A stretch of 64,000 nucleotides of DNA. It comes from Diplonema papillatum. Lineage: Eukaryota; Euglenozoa; Diplonemea; Diplonemida; Diplonemidae. The DNA lies in NCBI GenBank assembly GCA_030068145.1, contig JAPJBO010000995.1:1-64000 (forward strand). The letters run 5' to 3'. The notes beneath the pieces were generated by a model, which was given only the letters and a program-made list of their open reading frames with translations, made no database searches and was not told where the DNA came from. Positions 11,901 through 20,922 of this stretch are shown here, one piece after another (position 1 is the first letter of the stretch; every line of letters starts with the position of its first letter). The translations under genes and the position numbers were made by a program.

Positions 11901-12794
11901 GTGTCAGTGTTGCTCGGTTTTGATGTGCTTAGACCTCGCCCTGCCAGGTCTCGTGATTCTTTGATTATTTGCGATAATAGCTTCAGGAAACGCTGATTTC
12001 TTACGCGAGAAGGAAAGAGAAAGGCACACGTCGCCGTCGTTGCCCGCGGCCATAGCACCCGTAGCCTTACTCACAGCTGCTGCTGCGTTCGCAATAGGCG
12101 CGAGCTTCTCAGCCTTTTTGCTGTTGGGCTGGTCGACGGAAGACACTGATGACCCGTCGTCTACATCGTAAGCAACGTCGTGTGTGTCGTTTTTGAGAGC
12201 TTTAGTTGCCGCAACACCGGAGACCATAGGTTGGCTGGCACTGGGCTTTGCTGGCGGGGTCTTGATGTGGTCACCTGCATCAGAAGAGAGGTCGAACGCT
12301 GCGTCGTGGGTATCGTTTTTGAGGCTCTTTTCCTGCAGTCCGCCAGCTTTGTCGGACCGAGGAGTTACGACGTGGTCTTCGCCAGACACGTCAACGACCG
12401 CATCGTGAGCTTCGTTCTTGAGTTCTGCCATAGGACCGTCCTCGGTGGGTGCCTTAGCGGACCTTTGGGGTGGTGTTGGTAGGTCTTCGGCACCGCTGAG
12501 GTCAAGGGCTTCGTCATGTTGCTCATTAACGAGTTGTTGGAAGTTGGAGCCTGCAGGTACAGCGTCGACGGGTGCCGAGGCGGCTTCTATAGCGGACTGC
12601 TTCGCGAGGCGCTCCTCTTCTTCGTCCTTCGCTTGCTGGAGAGCGGCGGCCTTCTCCTTGGCTTCTCTCTTTGCGGCCTCCTCGTCCCCATCCGACATCT
12701 CGTCATCTTCTTCTTCTTCTTCTTCCTCTTCCTCCTCTTCCTCTTCCTCTTCTGTCAGCTCCGCGGACGACGTTTCATCATTCTTCGTGGCCAT
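8941..12794 (-). CDS. IFT46: Intraflagellar transport protein 46 (IFT46), two exons
   Basis: IFT46 is a core subunit of IFT complex B, which carries cargo along axonemes in cilia and flagella. Predicted exon 1 is 12794-12075 (240 codons), ending at donor GTGAGT. Exon 2 is 9768-8941 (275 codons plus TAA), after acceptor TCTGGCCCCAG; the junction is phase 0, giving about 515 residues. Exon 2 holds the whole conserved IFT46 C-terminal domain: YDPAEFESL, LHPFIPDYIPAIGDIDGF, KVPRPDSKQSNLGLNVLDEP, KSIDNWISSV, YTKPMPDIDALLQVWPAEFE and LLSLYLEFKANPHF, all close to animal and algal IFT46. Exon 1 is acidic (a Glu run near residues 16-30) with four spaced HD-x-x-x-D-[LV]-type repeats. The protein is longer than the usual 300-350 residues because of exon 1. 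Exon 2 identity is secure; that exon 1 belongs to it is inferred from orientation, splice sites and phase. Confidence 0.85.
9996..11863 (-). mobile_element. tRNA-like repeat element (family 6), interrupted
   Basis: Minus-strand copy of a repeat also found at 23.4-24.1 and 52.3-53.2 kb. One end, TACGTGCGCTCGGCTAAGG, lies at 9996-10029. The rest resumes at 11488 after the nested insertion: GAGACTGGAGG at 11500-11510, a short array of CGAACTTAGC-type repeats, a tRNA-like block (about 11660-11730) with B-box GGTTCGAACCC and A-box-like TGGCAGAGTGG on the minus strand, and the terminal CCTCCAGTCTC ending at 11863. Confidence 0.65.
10030..11487. mobile_element. Inverted-repeat DNA element with subterminal array (family 1), copy 1
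   Basis: The ends are inverted: ACATTCCCCATCATGCT at left and its near complement at right, each followed inward by 4-7 tandem copies of a 26-28 bp unit containing CTAATTTCCCCATTATGC. The element sits inside the family 6 repeat. The flanks GCGTGGCG and GTGTGGCG match 7 of 8, an 8-bp target duplication as in hAT-like transposons. The uninterrupted target sequence is visible at 53.2 kb. No transposase ORF was seen, so it is a non-autonomous (MITE-like) element. Copy 2 is at 38.2-39.1 kb. Confidence 0.75.
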
Positions 12795-12892
12795 CCTCTT
12801 CCCACTAACTTACGAAACCCCCCCGTTTTATCCCTAAGTTTGACCCTCCATGCTCACTGTAACACGCGCAAAATAACAGTCAATCCGTCAAA

Positions 12893-13078
12893 ATGCAAGC
12901 AGATTTAGCCCACTTTTTCGCCATCATTTTTGTCAGATTTCCCGACGGTGCAGCAACTATCGGTGTGGGTGGCGGTGCAAGACTGAGGAGGGAGGTAACA
13001 GGTAATTTAGACGATGCTTATGAAGCTTTGCTGCGGCAAACGCGGGTTCTTGAAGTGTTTCCGACGAACTCTGAGTGA
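12893..13078 (+). CDS. Possible first exon of a divergent gene, unknown
   Basis: An ATG at 12893 lies only about 100 bp from the IFT46 start on the other strand. It opens a 61-codon frame that passes a good donor-like GTGAGT (13074-13079) near its end. The peptide has no recognised motif. It could be a head-to-head partner of IFT46 or chance. Confidence 0.25.
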   Translation: MQADLAHFFAIIFVRFPDGAATIGVGGGARLRREVTGNLDDAYEALLRQTRVLEVFPTNSE

Positions 13079-13512
13079 GTAAAATATTGGTCTCAGAATC
13101 TGTGTTGCAGGGGTAAAGCCCAAGATGGGCGTACTGGGCATACAACCGCTCCCACATTTACTCGTCATCTTGCAGTTGGGGGGAGGTCGAAGAATCATGT
13201 TAAAGGGCAGCAGATGTCCTTGCATCAAGCCGGGCATTTTCGAGCAGTGCCTAGGCAGATACTTCCTAGCTTTCGTCAGGTGGCAGCGTCGTACTCATGT
13301 ACCACAAGAGGACATCATGGATGAAGGGCTACCTGGTGTCAGTGAAACCCAAATGCGAAAGGATGGTGCGGTGGGAAACGTATCTCGTTCACTCAAATAG
13401 TAAGTTTTCTGCTCGTAGTTCTTAGAGTTATAGCCATTTTTAGTATGCCACGGGAAAATACCTTCGAGACAGCTATTCCGGTCAAATACGTGGGGCGCAG
13501 GATCGGGTTTGC

Positions 13513-14117
13513 GGCTATGATGGCAAGTAAACGGAAACGTTTCCCGTTTCCATACTTTCAAGGAAACGGCGTTTCCTTATTTGGGAAACGGCTGCTGCAG
13601 ATTGCAGTGTGTAAGTTGACCACACCTCGGATCGGCGAGGGGAAATTTTTTTAGGGGTATTTCCCAACGAGCCAGCAAATTTATCTGTGTAAACGGTGCT
13701 GTCTCCGAAGTAGTCCCGAACTGCGCGGTCCTTCGTAGTGGTGGCAACCAAGCACTCAGAGAAATGGGCCTGGAGACCTTCGAAAGTTTCTCGACAAGGT
13801 TCGTATGCGCGACAGTCTTTTCGTTTTTGTGCAAGTTGACACACCCTGTCCGGGCTGCTGCGGGATGTGAGCAGCCTCAGAAGCTGGAGTTAAAGCTGGA
13901 GTTAAAAAGCGTGTGTCACACCCGCTTTTCGGGTGTGACTCGGGCACCCTCTTTAACTCCGACTTCTGGGGCTGGACCTCACCGTGCAGTATTCCCTGGT
14001 GGTGTTAGCGTGGTTTGTGGGAGCCTGCAAAATCAAGGAGCCGTTTCCGTTTCCGGTTCCGTTTCCATGTTTTGGAAAACACGGATGGAAACGCGTTTAC
14101 TTGCCAACATAGCCCTA
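13513..14117. mobile_element. Inverted-repeat element (family 3) with GGAAACG repeats
   Basis: Terminal inverted repeat GGCTATGATGGCAAGTAAAC at 13513 and its near-perfect complement ending at 14117. Inside each end are several copies of GGAAACG/CGTTTCC-type words. Length about 605 bp, no transposase. Target duplication not clear. Confidence 0.65.
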
Positions 14118-14130
14118 GGCATACTGTGTA

Positions 14131-15232
14131 TATGAGTCGTATTCTCGTCTAAACTCGTATTTTGGTTTTCGGAGCAAATTCTCGCCAAAAGACTCGTAAT
14201 CTCGTGCCAAACTCGTCTAAACTCGTATAAACTCGTCTAAACTCGTATTGACGAGTTTAGACGAGTACAGGCTATTTTCACTGTGGAACACGGTATTTGG
14301 CCTTCTGTGCTACTTTCTTTCACCACATGACCGGTATCCTGCGACCCGCTGTTCCTCATGTCCTTCAGCTCCTGTATTACAAGAATTCCTGCTCCCGAAC
14401 TGCCGCTTTTCAGCCTTACGGTTTTCAGGGCGACGGTTGGATAATTTGAGGAGGCCGACCAGCCACACAAAGAACCCAAGAAGATTCGCAACAGCATCGG
14501 CAAGATAGGCAAGACGGGGGTCCGGTACACTTGAATGTCCACAAACCAGCAAAGTACCCCATCACGACTTCAGGTCAAGCATATGGAGGCGGTGCCGCGA
14601 CGACCACGTGCTGTGCACCTCGTTGAGAAGGGAGCGATTCTCAGCAGACATGGTGCTCACCACGACTTCTTTGAACCGAGAGATGAGAGCAAGGAAATGT
14701 TACAGGGAATGTTAACGAGGGTTTAGCACGAGACGGATGAGTCACATGATTGTCCCAGATAGCTAGTAAGCAAGCACGCTCGGCCACCATGTTTCCCCAG
14801 TCACCCGCGTATGTTCCGTCGATCAGGGACGCCAATTTTCGGAGAGTTTCAGGCTTTTTGGCCTCGCGAGTTCCTGACTAACGAACTGCACCAACAAAGC
14901 GTGACGGTCAGAATGTTGAAGTTGCTTGGGTGAGGGCTGCATTATTGATGTTGGCAGCATCGACATCAATGTTTTCACGGTGAAACGCTTCTGCAGCTGC
15001 ATCACTTCCTCTTTGGTCGCGTTGCGTCTTTTATGGACCAGAACCAGCCCAGGAGGTTTTTCTCCGGACACAACATTTCTTAGCACCAATGAAAATGTCC
15101 CAAAAATGACCTTGTGGCTAAAATACCCCCAGTAAAACCACCTTCAAAAATTCTCGTCTAAACTCGTGTGACGATTTTAGACGAGAATCTGATACGAGAA
15201 TACGACTCGTACACGAGAATACGACTCGTATG
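14131..15232. mobile_element. Inverted-repeat element (family 2) with CTCGTCTAAA repeats
   Basis: Left end ATGAGTCGTATTCTCGTCTA; right end is its imperfect complement with ACGAGAATACGACTCGTA. Both ends carry arrays of ACTCGTCTAAACTCGT-like words, and at the left they also form a local palindrome (about 14225-14265). Length about 1.1 kb. The interior has no ORF with a recognised domain. Confidence 0.7.
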
Positions 15233-17232
15233 CACTGAATGCCTAGGGGGGGTGTCCATTTTTTATTTCTGGCGGCTTGCATCTCCCATCGAGTCGCTGC
15301 TAGCTCTTTCAGGCATTTGTCGACGCGCTTCATGCAGTACCTGCCGCGATATGGCAACAGAATAGTCTTCAAAGTCCCTGGATATGCAGTGCTGAGGTCG
15401 GGTGTCAATCACCGAGAAAAGGAGAGCCGTGAGGGTTAAGTAGTGTATAGAAGCCTCCATAGATGCCCCCGGGTGGGTATATTGGGTAGTATACCAGGTA
15501 CCCTTCCCTCACGGGGGCATTTCTTGGGCCGGCGTGCTATTCTGGAGGTATCTGCAGAACCTCAAGGCATGACACAGAGCTGGCTTCCGTTCGGACGTCG
15601 TGAGCTGTCAGGCTCGGACGACAGTGACCTGGAGCGAGCGTTCCAGGAGTACCTCCAAGCCTTGTTGGATGAGACAGCAGGGTGGCCATACTAGATGCTC
15701 TGATGGAAAATGATGTAGTGTTCTTCGACACGCTGAACAACAATTGGAAAGCGTATGCGATTATCATCCAGGATGACTGGCACTGATTCAGAGCCCTGCC
15801 ATGCCATGCAACCATATCAAAGTTCTGGTGCGACTTTCAAATGCACCGGCCGGTATCCTGGTATATCCGGGCATCTAGGTGGTCTGAGGAAAGAAGGAAA
15901 GCGAAATCAAAAACGGGTTTCGGGAGATTTCATGTCGGAGCTTGCAAAAATCTGTAGCATAGTGGCTCTGGCTCACGCACCTCTGATGCTGCGGAATGCG
16001 GTTGCATCTCACTTTTGGCGCCTTCGTCGTGTTTGTGCCCACAGCTTGTGTCGGGTCGTGTCGCATCAGAATTGCCATCACTAATGTCTGCGGCAACGCT
16101 GTCGTCATCAACAGTTCAACGCAAAACCTCGCTTGGAGTGTCCGCTATACTGTCGTGGTTTCAGAAGCCTAGTAGAAGCACCTCGAATATGTTGCTTCTC
16201 AGCGTGCTCCTTCAGTTCATCCAATCAGCATTTGTGTCTGATTCTTCACAGTGGTCGCCACTAACTCTGACTTCTTGGACATGTCAAGCCTAGCGAAAGG
16301 GCCTGCTCCGCCAGAAGCGATTTTGCCCAAGTTGCAGTGTCGCAATCAACCTCTGCAAGCAAGGCAGTCCGTCGTTCTTTTCGCCCTTTCGCCTTCGCTG
16401 CCCCGGGACTGCAACTCATCAAGTCACATTTTCCATGCTTGCAAATCCACGGTTGAGAGGTGAACTCATTTACAGAGTCTCCTCAAGAACCGGTAAATGC
16501 TAGTCGTAAGCAGAGTTTGGCCCGAAGCATCTCTCACTCCCTGACTGACCCTTGTTCGGGTACTTGTCGCCGAATTCGAAACTACACGTGGCTGGGACTG
16601 CCCCTGTTGGACAGTTTCTAGAAAAGGAACGGTGCCGCCCCGCGTTTTATCAGTGAACGCGCTCATAACACGAGCGCACTTTCTTGCCACATCGTCGGTC
16701 GTCATCTCCGTCAGCTTCTCGAACGGCGAGCACACTCCTGAAACATCGTCGCAGTCTCGGGTGTCTCGTCCCCTCGCGCCCACTGCAATCGGAGTGGACC
16801 GAATGGGGCCCCACAGCTTTCGGGGTCCCTTTAGAGCTGCTGGCCCGCAGGTCAACAGAATCCACGTGACACGGAATGCGGGTCGCCGAAACATCGGCTG
16901 AGGCTGACAAGAGTCAGTTATGGCCGCACCTCGCCCGTTCACAGAAACTTCTGTGTCGCTGACATCGCCGACGAGCTGACCCAAAACGTTCAAATCCATT
17001 CTCCAAAAAGTCAGAAATAGTGTCTTATTCAAACATTTCTCGACCAATACTGGGTTTGGGGTATAGTGACACAAATTGTCAACGCCGCGGGATATTGCGA
17101 TGCTATACCCTCCAGAACCCGTATTCTGAGGCTGAGTGGGGGTCCTTATCCCTTCTAGTAGAACCCTGTTTCGCCTCAGAGGTCGCACACCCCACGTGCA
17201 CAGCATCGTACTCTTGCCAGAATATTTCTGCC
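15233..17232 (-). mobile_element. Element related to the 33.4-36.2 kb element, incomplete copy
   Basis: About 2 kb that aligns along its length, with many small indels, to 33968-35892. Shared landmarks are the left motif CCATTTTTTATTT, the block GAGTCGCTGCTAGCTC, and the stretch around AGAACCCGTATTCTGAGG. The right part seen in the other copy is missing here. A 246-codon minus-strand ORF (16466-17206) is partly conserved in the other copy but has no domain I recognise, so it may be a decayed element gene. Confidence 0.65.
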
Positions 17233-18149
17233 AGGGGGACGCTTAGCCGGTCATTATCTGCAATCTCGCATGCTCCCAGCTTTGCTCCCTTCAGGGCATC
17301 GCATACGACCAAAGCACTGGCTGCATCTTTGCAGCGATTGCACTGGCAGCGTGGAGGTCATGGTCTGGGTCCTCTTCGTCAAACAAGTTGAAGAGCCCTG
17401 GGTTGTCAACACGCTCGTAAACCCCGAGCAAGGAACCCTTGCCCTGTTAGGCTGCTGAGCAAGTCTCGCGCCAACTGCAGTGCTCCCTCCAGTCCTCAGG
17501 TCATGAGGGCATTCCGCCCTTATGGCGAGGTCCACCTGCGCTTCGTGAGTGAGGAACTTGGCGCGTCTGTGTGCCCCTGTCCTCCTGGCGGTGCTCGGGC
17601 CAGGCTACCAGTCGTTCAGAGTCAACTACACGTGGGGATTGGCAATCGCAGCGTTTCGGCCTTGGGGTAATTTGGGTGGCGCCGCAGCACAAGGCTCAGT
17701 CTTTCCTGCAGACGCTTAAACCCCACGAAGACTTTGATGTCTCCCGCAATGAAGAGAACCAAATGGATACAGGTCTTGCATTTAACCAATCACCACACTC
17801 CCGCCCAAGAGAAGCAGTGTCCTGCCTAAACATAAGACAAAAAACTTCCCTCCATAGAGTCGCCGTTTTTGACGTTCACAGAAGACCATTGTCTCACCGG
17901 TCATTTCTAGTGTGTCTTTCTGCCCTTCTGCGCTTTTAAGCACCATGGGGTAGTTGTGGTCATGGGCACCTTTTGTGAGAGAGCGAAAAATAACTATTTA
18001 TTACCGGTGTCCGCTGAAAGATACAAGTCTTCAGGTACATGACCGTGTCCACCGAAGGAAGGATCACCGTGGCCCCACCTCAAGCTGCCAGACGCCATGA
18101 CCGGAGAAAGAGTTCTGCAAAGAGCTGGTGGATCCGGGAAAATGCCGGA
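17233..18149. other. Unassigned sequence between element copies
   Basis: ORFs up to 122 codons, none with recognisable motifs. It may be interior sequence of the flanking element or host DNA. Confidence 0.35.
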
Positions 18150-18425
18150 ATAGAGCACCCCGGTAGAAAAGTCGGTAAGAAGGCGCCAAGAACCCGGCAA
18201 GAACCTAGCAGAAACCCGGCAGAACTCAGGGTGGGGTCCATTTTTTATTTTTACCTTTCCTGCAGGAACTCTCAGAACTACTCCGGTTTTTGAGGAGCAT
18301 CCCAGGGTGGCTTGTATACTGCGCAGTATTTGCTCTCCTCTCCTCAAAAAGGTGGGACTTCAGGACCTCCGATTATACAAAAAAGAGACAGAAGGGGGAG
18401 CGGTTTGAAGCCATCAACATCGTCG
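18150..18425 (-). mobile_element. End fragment of the 5-bp-duplication family, inverted
   Basis: Reverse complement of the right end of the element at 33.4-36.2 kb (its 35920-36130): CCCGGCA-type repeats, the motif GGTCCATTTTTTATTT, then matching interior to about 18420. The outermost TGGTGTGATCC is not seen here. Confidence 0.65.
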
Positions 18426-18917
18426 GGGTCTTCATGGTGCAAACCACAATGGGCCTGGCAGTGTTTTCGTTGAGGTCATTGAGAGGACTCTTCTCGGATT
18501 CTGGATCTCCGAATGGAGCCTTGAACTCGCTGCGCTCCATCCTGAGACCACAGGGGTGACCCCCGAGGTGACAGAAGCGTGCAGAGCAATCAGAGCTCTG
18601 GCGCTTGACCGGTCCACCTCGGCCAAAGGTCTGCCCCTCAGCATGAGCATCACTGCCCTGAGGCAGCCAAACTTCCTGCCTTCCAGGGGTTTACGGGAAT
18701 TGACATGCGAGCACGGGTCCAACTACGAGAACATCATACATCACGTTCTCATTCGGGTAACACCGAAACGTGGCATCCTAAATCTCCAACAGCAGCGAGA
18801 ACACGCGCATCGGCGTTTTCGGGGATGTACATGGGACTGATCGTGTTGCTTTAGCAGTACGTCCGGTAGGATCAAAGTCCGATGGTAAGATTCCGCACGC
18901 CTTCTGGTGGTAATATG
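18426..18917. other. No gene recognised
   Basis: Short ORFs only. It may include sequence downstream of the membrane-protein gene. Confidence 0.4.
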
Positions 18918-20285
18918 TTACAGAGTGTCGTGAGCAGCAGTCGATGAGGTAGAAAGAGCGACAGTTCGGTTCAGCCTGTGTATAGGCCGCCGCCTTCCCG
19001 TGGATGCTCCGGCCGAGGGGATGGATGGCTCGCCTTCGGAAGTTTCGTCGGGAGGTTCGTCTTGCTGCGTCGCTGTCAGCCCGCACGTGGGGAACACCAT
19101 TAAAATGAGGACGACCACCGGCACCGTGAACACTGTCGCAGCGATCAAAAATGGTGACACGACTACCTCCGCCGACGTCACATGTTCGTCTGGGTAATAC
19201 CAAGACTTGTCGTGCCACCTGGCTACCTGGATTACAGTCAGCAACGAGAACATTCGCAACAGCACCTTACAGCCGGGAACATACGTATTCCACATCGCTT
19301 TGATACACATTGACCTGAAACCGGCAGACCTTTGTACAGCAGAAGGACAACCAAGAGCGATAAGCGACATCAGACGCAGCACGGTACCCACTGAAAATCC
19401 AATAAAAATACTTGTCAAATCTTCGACCCACTTACTGTTCGTTTCATTGTCTACGTGATCGCTGATATCTCCCCGGGAAACCAGCAAAGACGAGCCCTCG
19501 ACAACCTCACCTATTGCGATGAGAACGTTCACCATGGGGATGACAGCTGGGTCATAGTACGTCCCGGCAAAAAAATGGATCAGAGCAAGGTTCTTCATAT
19601 TGCTGGACGAGGTCTCGCCGGTACCCAGGCCCAGTGTGCCGGATGCGGGTGCTGCACATGTGATCAAGAAGGCGAGAATGGCTGGTACAATTTTCGCCCC
19701 GACGCCCCAAAACACCATCCACCGCGAAAAGGTGCTGCCCTGCACGCAGGAGCAGTCGAACTGCTTGGCCACGAAGTAGAACGGCACACATGAGACGACA
19801 AGGACAACCGCTACTACCACTAGGCGGGTCAAGATTACCTTCAGGAAGAAGTTCAGGGTCAGTTTCGAACCAACCATAGTGTGACAGAGCATCATGCCTA
19901 CTATGACAAAGGACGTTGTGGCGCACAGGAGAACTGCCAGAGGCCTAAACGTCTCGACAGGGTCTCCTACCAAGTACTGATCCAGCCGGTGACGAACTTC
20001 TGTGGTTGGTTTCGCCGTAATCAGGAGGCTCACTTCGGCTAGGCATCTTGAAGGAATTACCGGAAGATTAAAGCTGAACCGGGTGAACCCTGGGACACCC
20101 CCAAAAATGGGGCTGGGTGCCCCAGGTTTTACCCGGTTCGTCATCTTTTTCCGGGGTTTGCGTATTTTGCAGATTATCGCGACCCTGCTGCTTGCCCGCG
20201 ACTTCCTTAGGTGCTCAATACTCAGCTCGACTCCTAGATGCCGCTGGCATAGGATAGGCTGCAGGACCACCACTGGTGCAGTCAC
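18918..20285 (-). CDS. Polytopic membrane protein of unknown function
   Basis: A 455-codon frame. Hydrophobic stretches at about residues 114-138, 145-173, 188-212, 233-265, 290-312, 336-356 and 373-403 suggest about seven membrane helices. They are followed by a hydrophilic tail with an acidic patch (QQDEPPDETSEGEPS) and a Ser/Thr/Arg-rich end. I do not recognise a family. The first 100 or so residues overlap a palindromic repeat (20086-20145) and are doubtful; the true protein may start inside this frame or be joined by splicing to exons upstream. The long hydrophobic pattern without stops supports a real exon. Confidence 0.6.
   Translation of the reverse strand: MTAPVVVLQPILCQRHLGVELSIEHLRKSRASSRVAIICKIRKPRKKMTNRVKPGAPSPIFGGVPGFTRFSFNLPVIPSRCLAEVSLLITAKPTTEVRHRLDQYLVGDPVETFRPLAVLLCATTSFVIVGMMLCHTMVGSKLTLNFFLKVILTRLVVVAVVLVVSCVPFYFVAKQFDCSCVQGSTFSRWMVFWGVGAKIVPAILAFLITCAAPASGTLGLGTGETSSSNMKNLALIHFFAGTYYDPAVIPMVNVLIAIGEVVEGSSLLVSRGDISDHVDNETNSKWVEDLTSIFIGFSVGTVLRLMSLIALGCPSAVQRSAGFRSMCIKAMWNTYVPGCKVLLRMFSLLTVIQVARWHDKSWYYPDEHVTSAEVVVSPFLIAATVFTVPVVVLILMVFPTCGLTATQQDEPPDETSEGEPSIPSAGASTGRRRPIHRLNRTVALSTSSTAAHDTL
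20086..20145. repeat. Short palindromic repeat, copy 1
   Basis: CCTGGGACACCCCC...CCCAGGTTTTACCCGG; the arms CCTGGG-CACCC and GGGTG-CCCAGG can form a hairpin. A second copy is 200 bp away. Confidence 0.6.
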
Positions 20286-20287
20286 TC

Positions 20288-20337
20288 AGGTGACTCCTGG
20301 GACACCCACCCGGGTCCCAGGTTTTACCCGGTCTATC
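20288..20337. repeat. Short palindromic repeat, copy 2
   Basis: Same core as copy 1 (CCTGGGACACCCACCCGGG, then CCAGGTTTTACCCGG). Confidence 0.6.
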
Positions 20338-20920
20338 ATTTCCCCGATCGGCTTCAACATAATTTCAATTACGGTAAGTAAAATAACTTCACAGACACGA
20401 CTACAACAGTCTCCTAGTTGCACAAATATTCGAGCCTGTTCTCCGTAACCTACAAATACAAACGACAAATAATTATAGTGAGGATGATACCTACCCTCCC
20501 GTGTAGTCGTGTATAAGATTGGATCTTTCAAGAAATGAACGCGATCTTAACAAACACAGGCGAGCTCGGCCCCTTTCGCCTTATAGTGCCTTGCGTTGCC
20601 GCGCCTTGCAACAGTCGACTTCGCCTGATCAGTTCCATCGGTTGCATTTAAATCCTGCTGGGAAGACATCCGTTGGAGTTCCACGGACACTTGCCGTGCC
20701 CCTTTTAAAAATTCCACGGACGTGTCACGGCACGTCTTACCAGTTAGAAACCTAGAGCCTGCCGTCTGACCACGACCACACCGCGTGACACCACGACCAC
20801 ACCACGGATACCAGCAGACCCCCCCCCCCAGGGCCTCTCCCCAACTTTTTCTACTAGTGCACGCGCCAAGTGCGCTAGCAAACCCCACCAGCGCACCCGC
20901 AAACCCAAATCCCACGAGAC
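20338..20920. other. No gene recognised
   Basis: No motif-bearing ORF. Contains a C run at 20820-20830 and ACCACGACCACACC-type repeats near 20770-20805. Confidence 0.4.
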
Positions 20921-20922
20921 AG

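Larger units (their letters stand above)
9769..12074 (-). other. IFT46 intron carrying nested repeat elements
   Basis: Predicted GT-AG intron of about 2.3 kb. Most of it (about 9996-11863) is one tRNA-like repeat element split by a second inverted-repeat element of about 1.46 kb. Without the insertions the intron would be only about 0.4 kb, which suggests recent growth by transposition. Confidence 0.6.

Noticed and set aside
12714-12750. CTT/TCC microsatellite as a separate non-coding repeat
   Set aside because: It encodes the Glu run in IFT46 exon 1 and lies within a good open frame.
16466-17206. 246-codon minus-strand ORF as a host gene
   Set aside because: It lies inside a segment repeated at 35.2-35.9 kb, is only partly open there, and shows no known domain.
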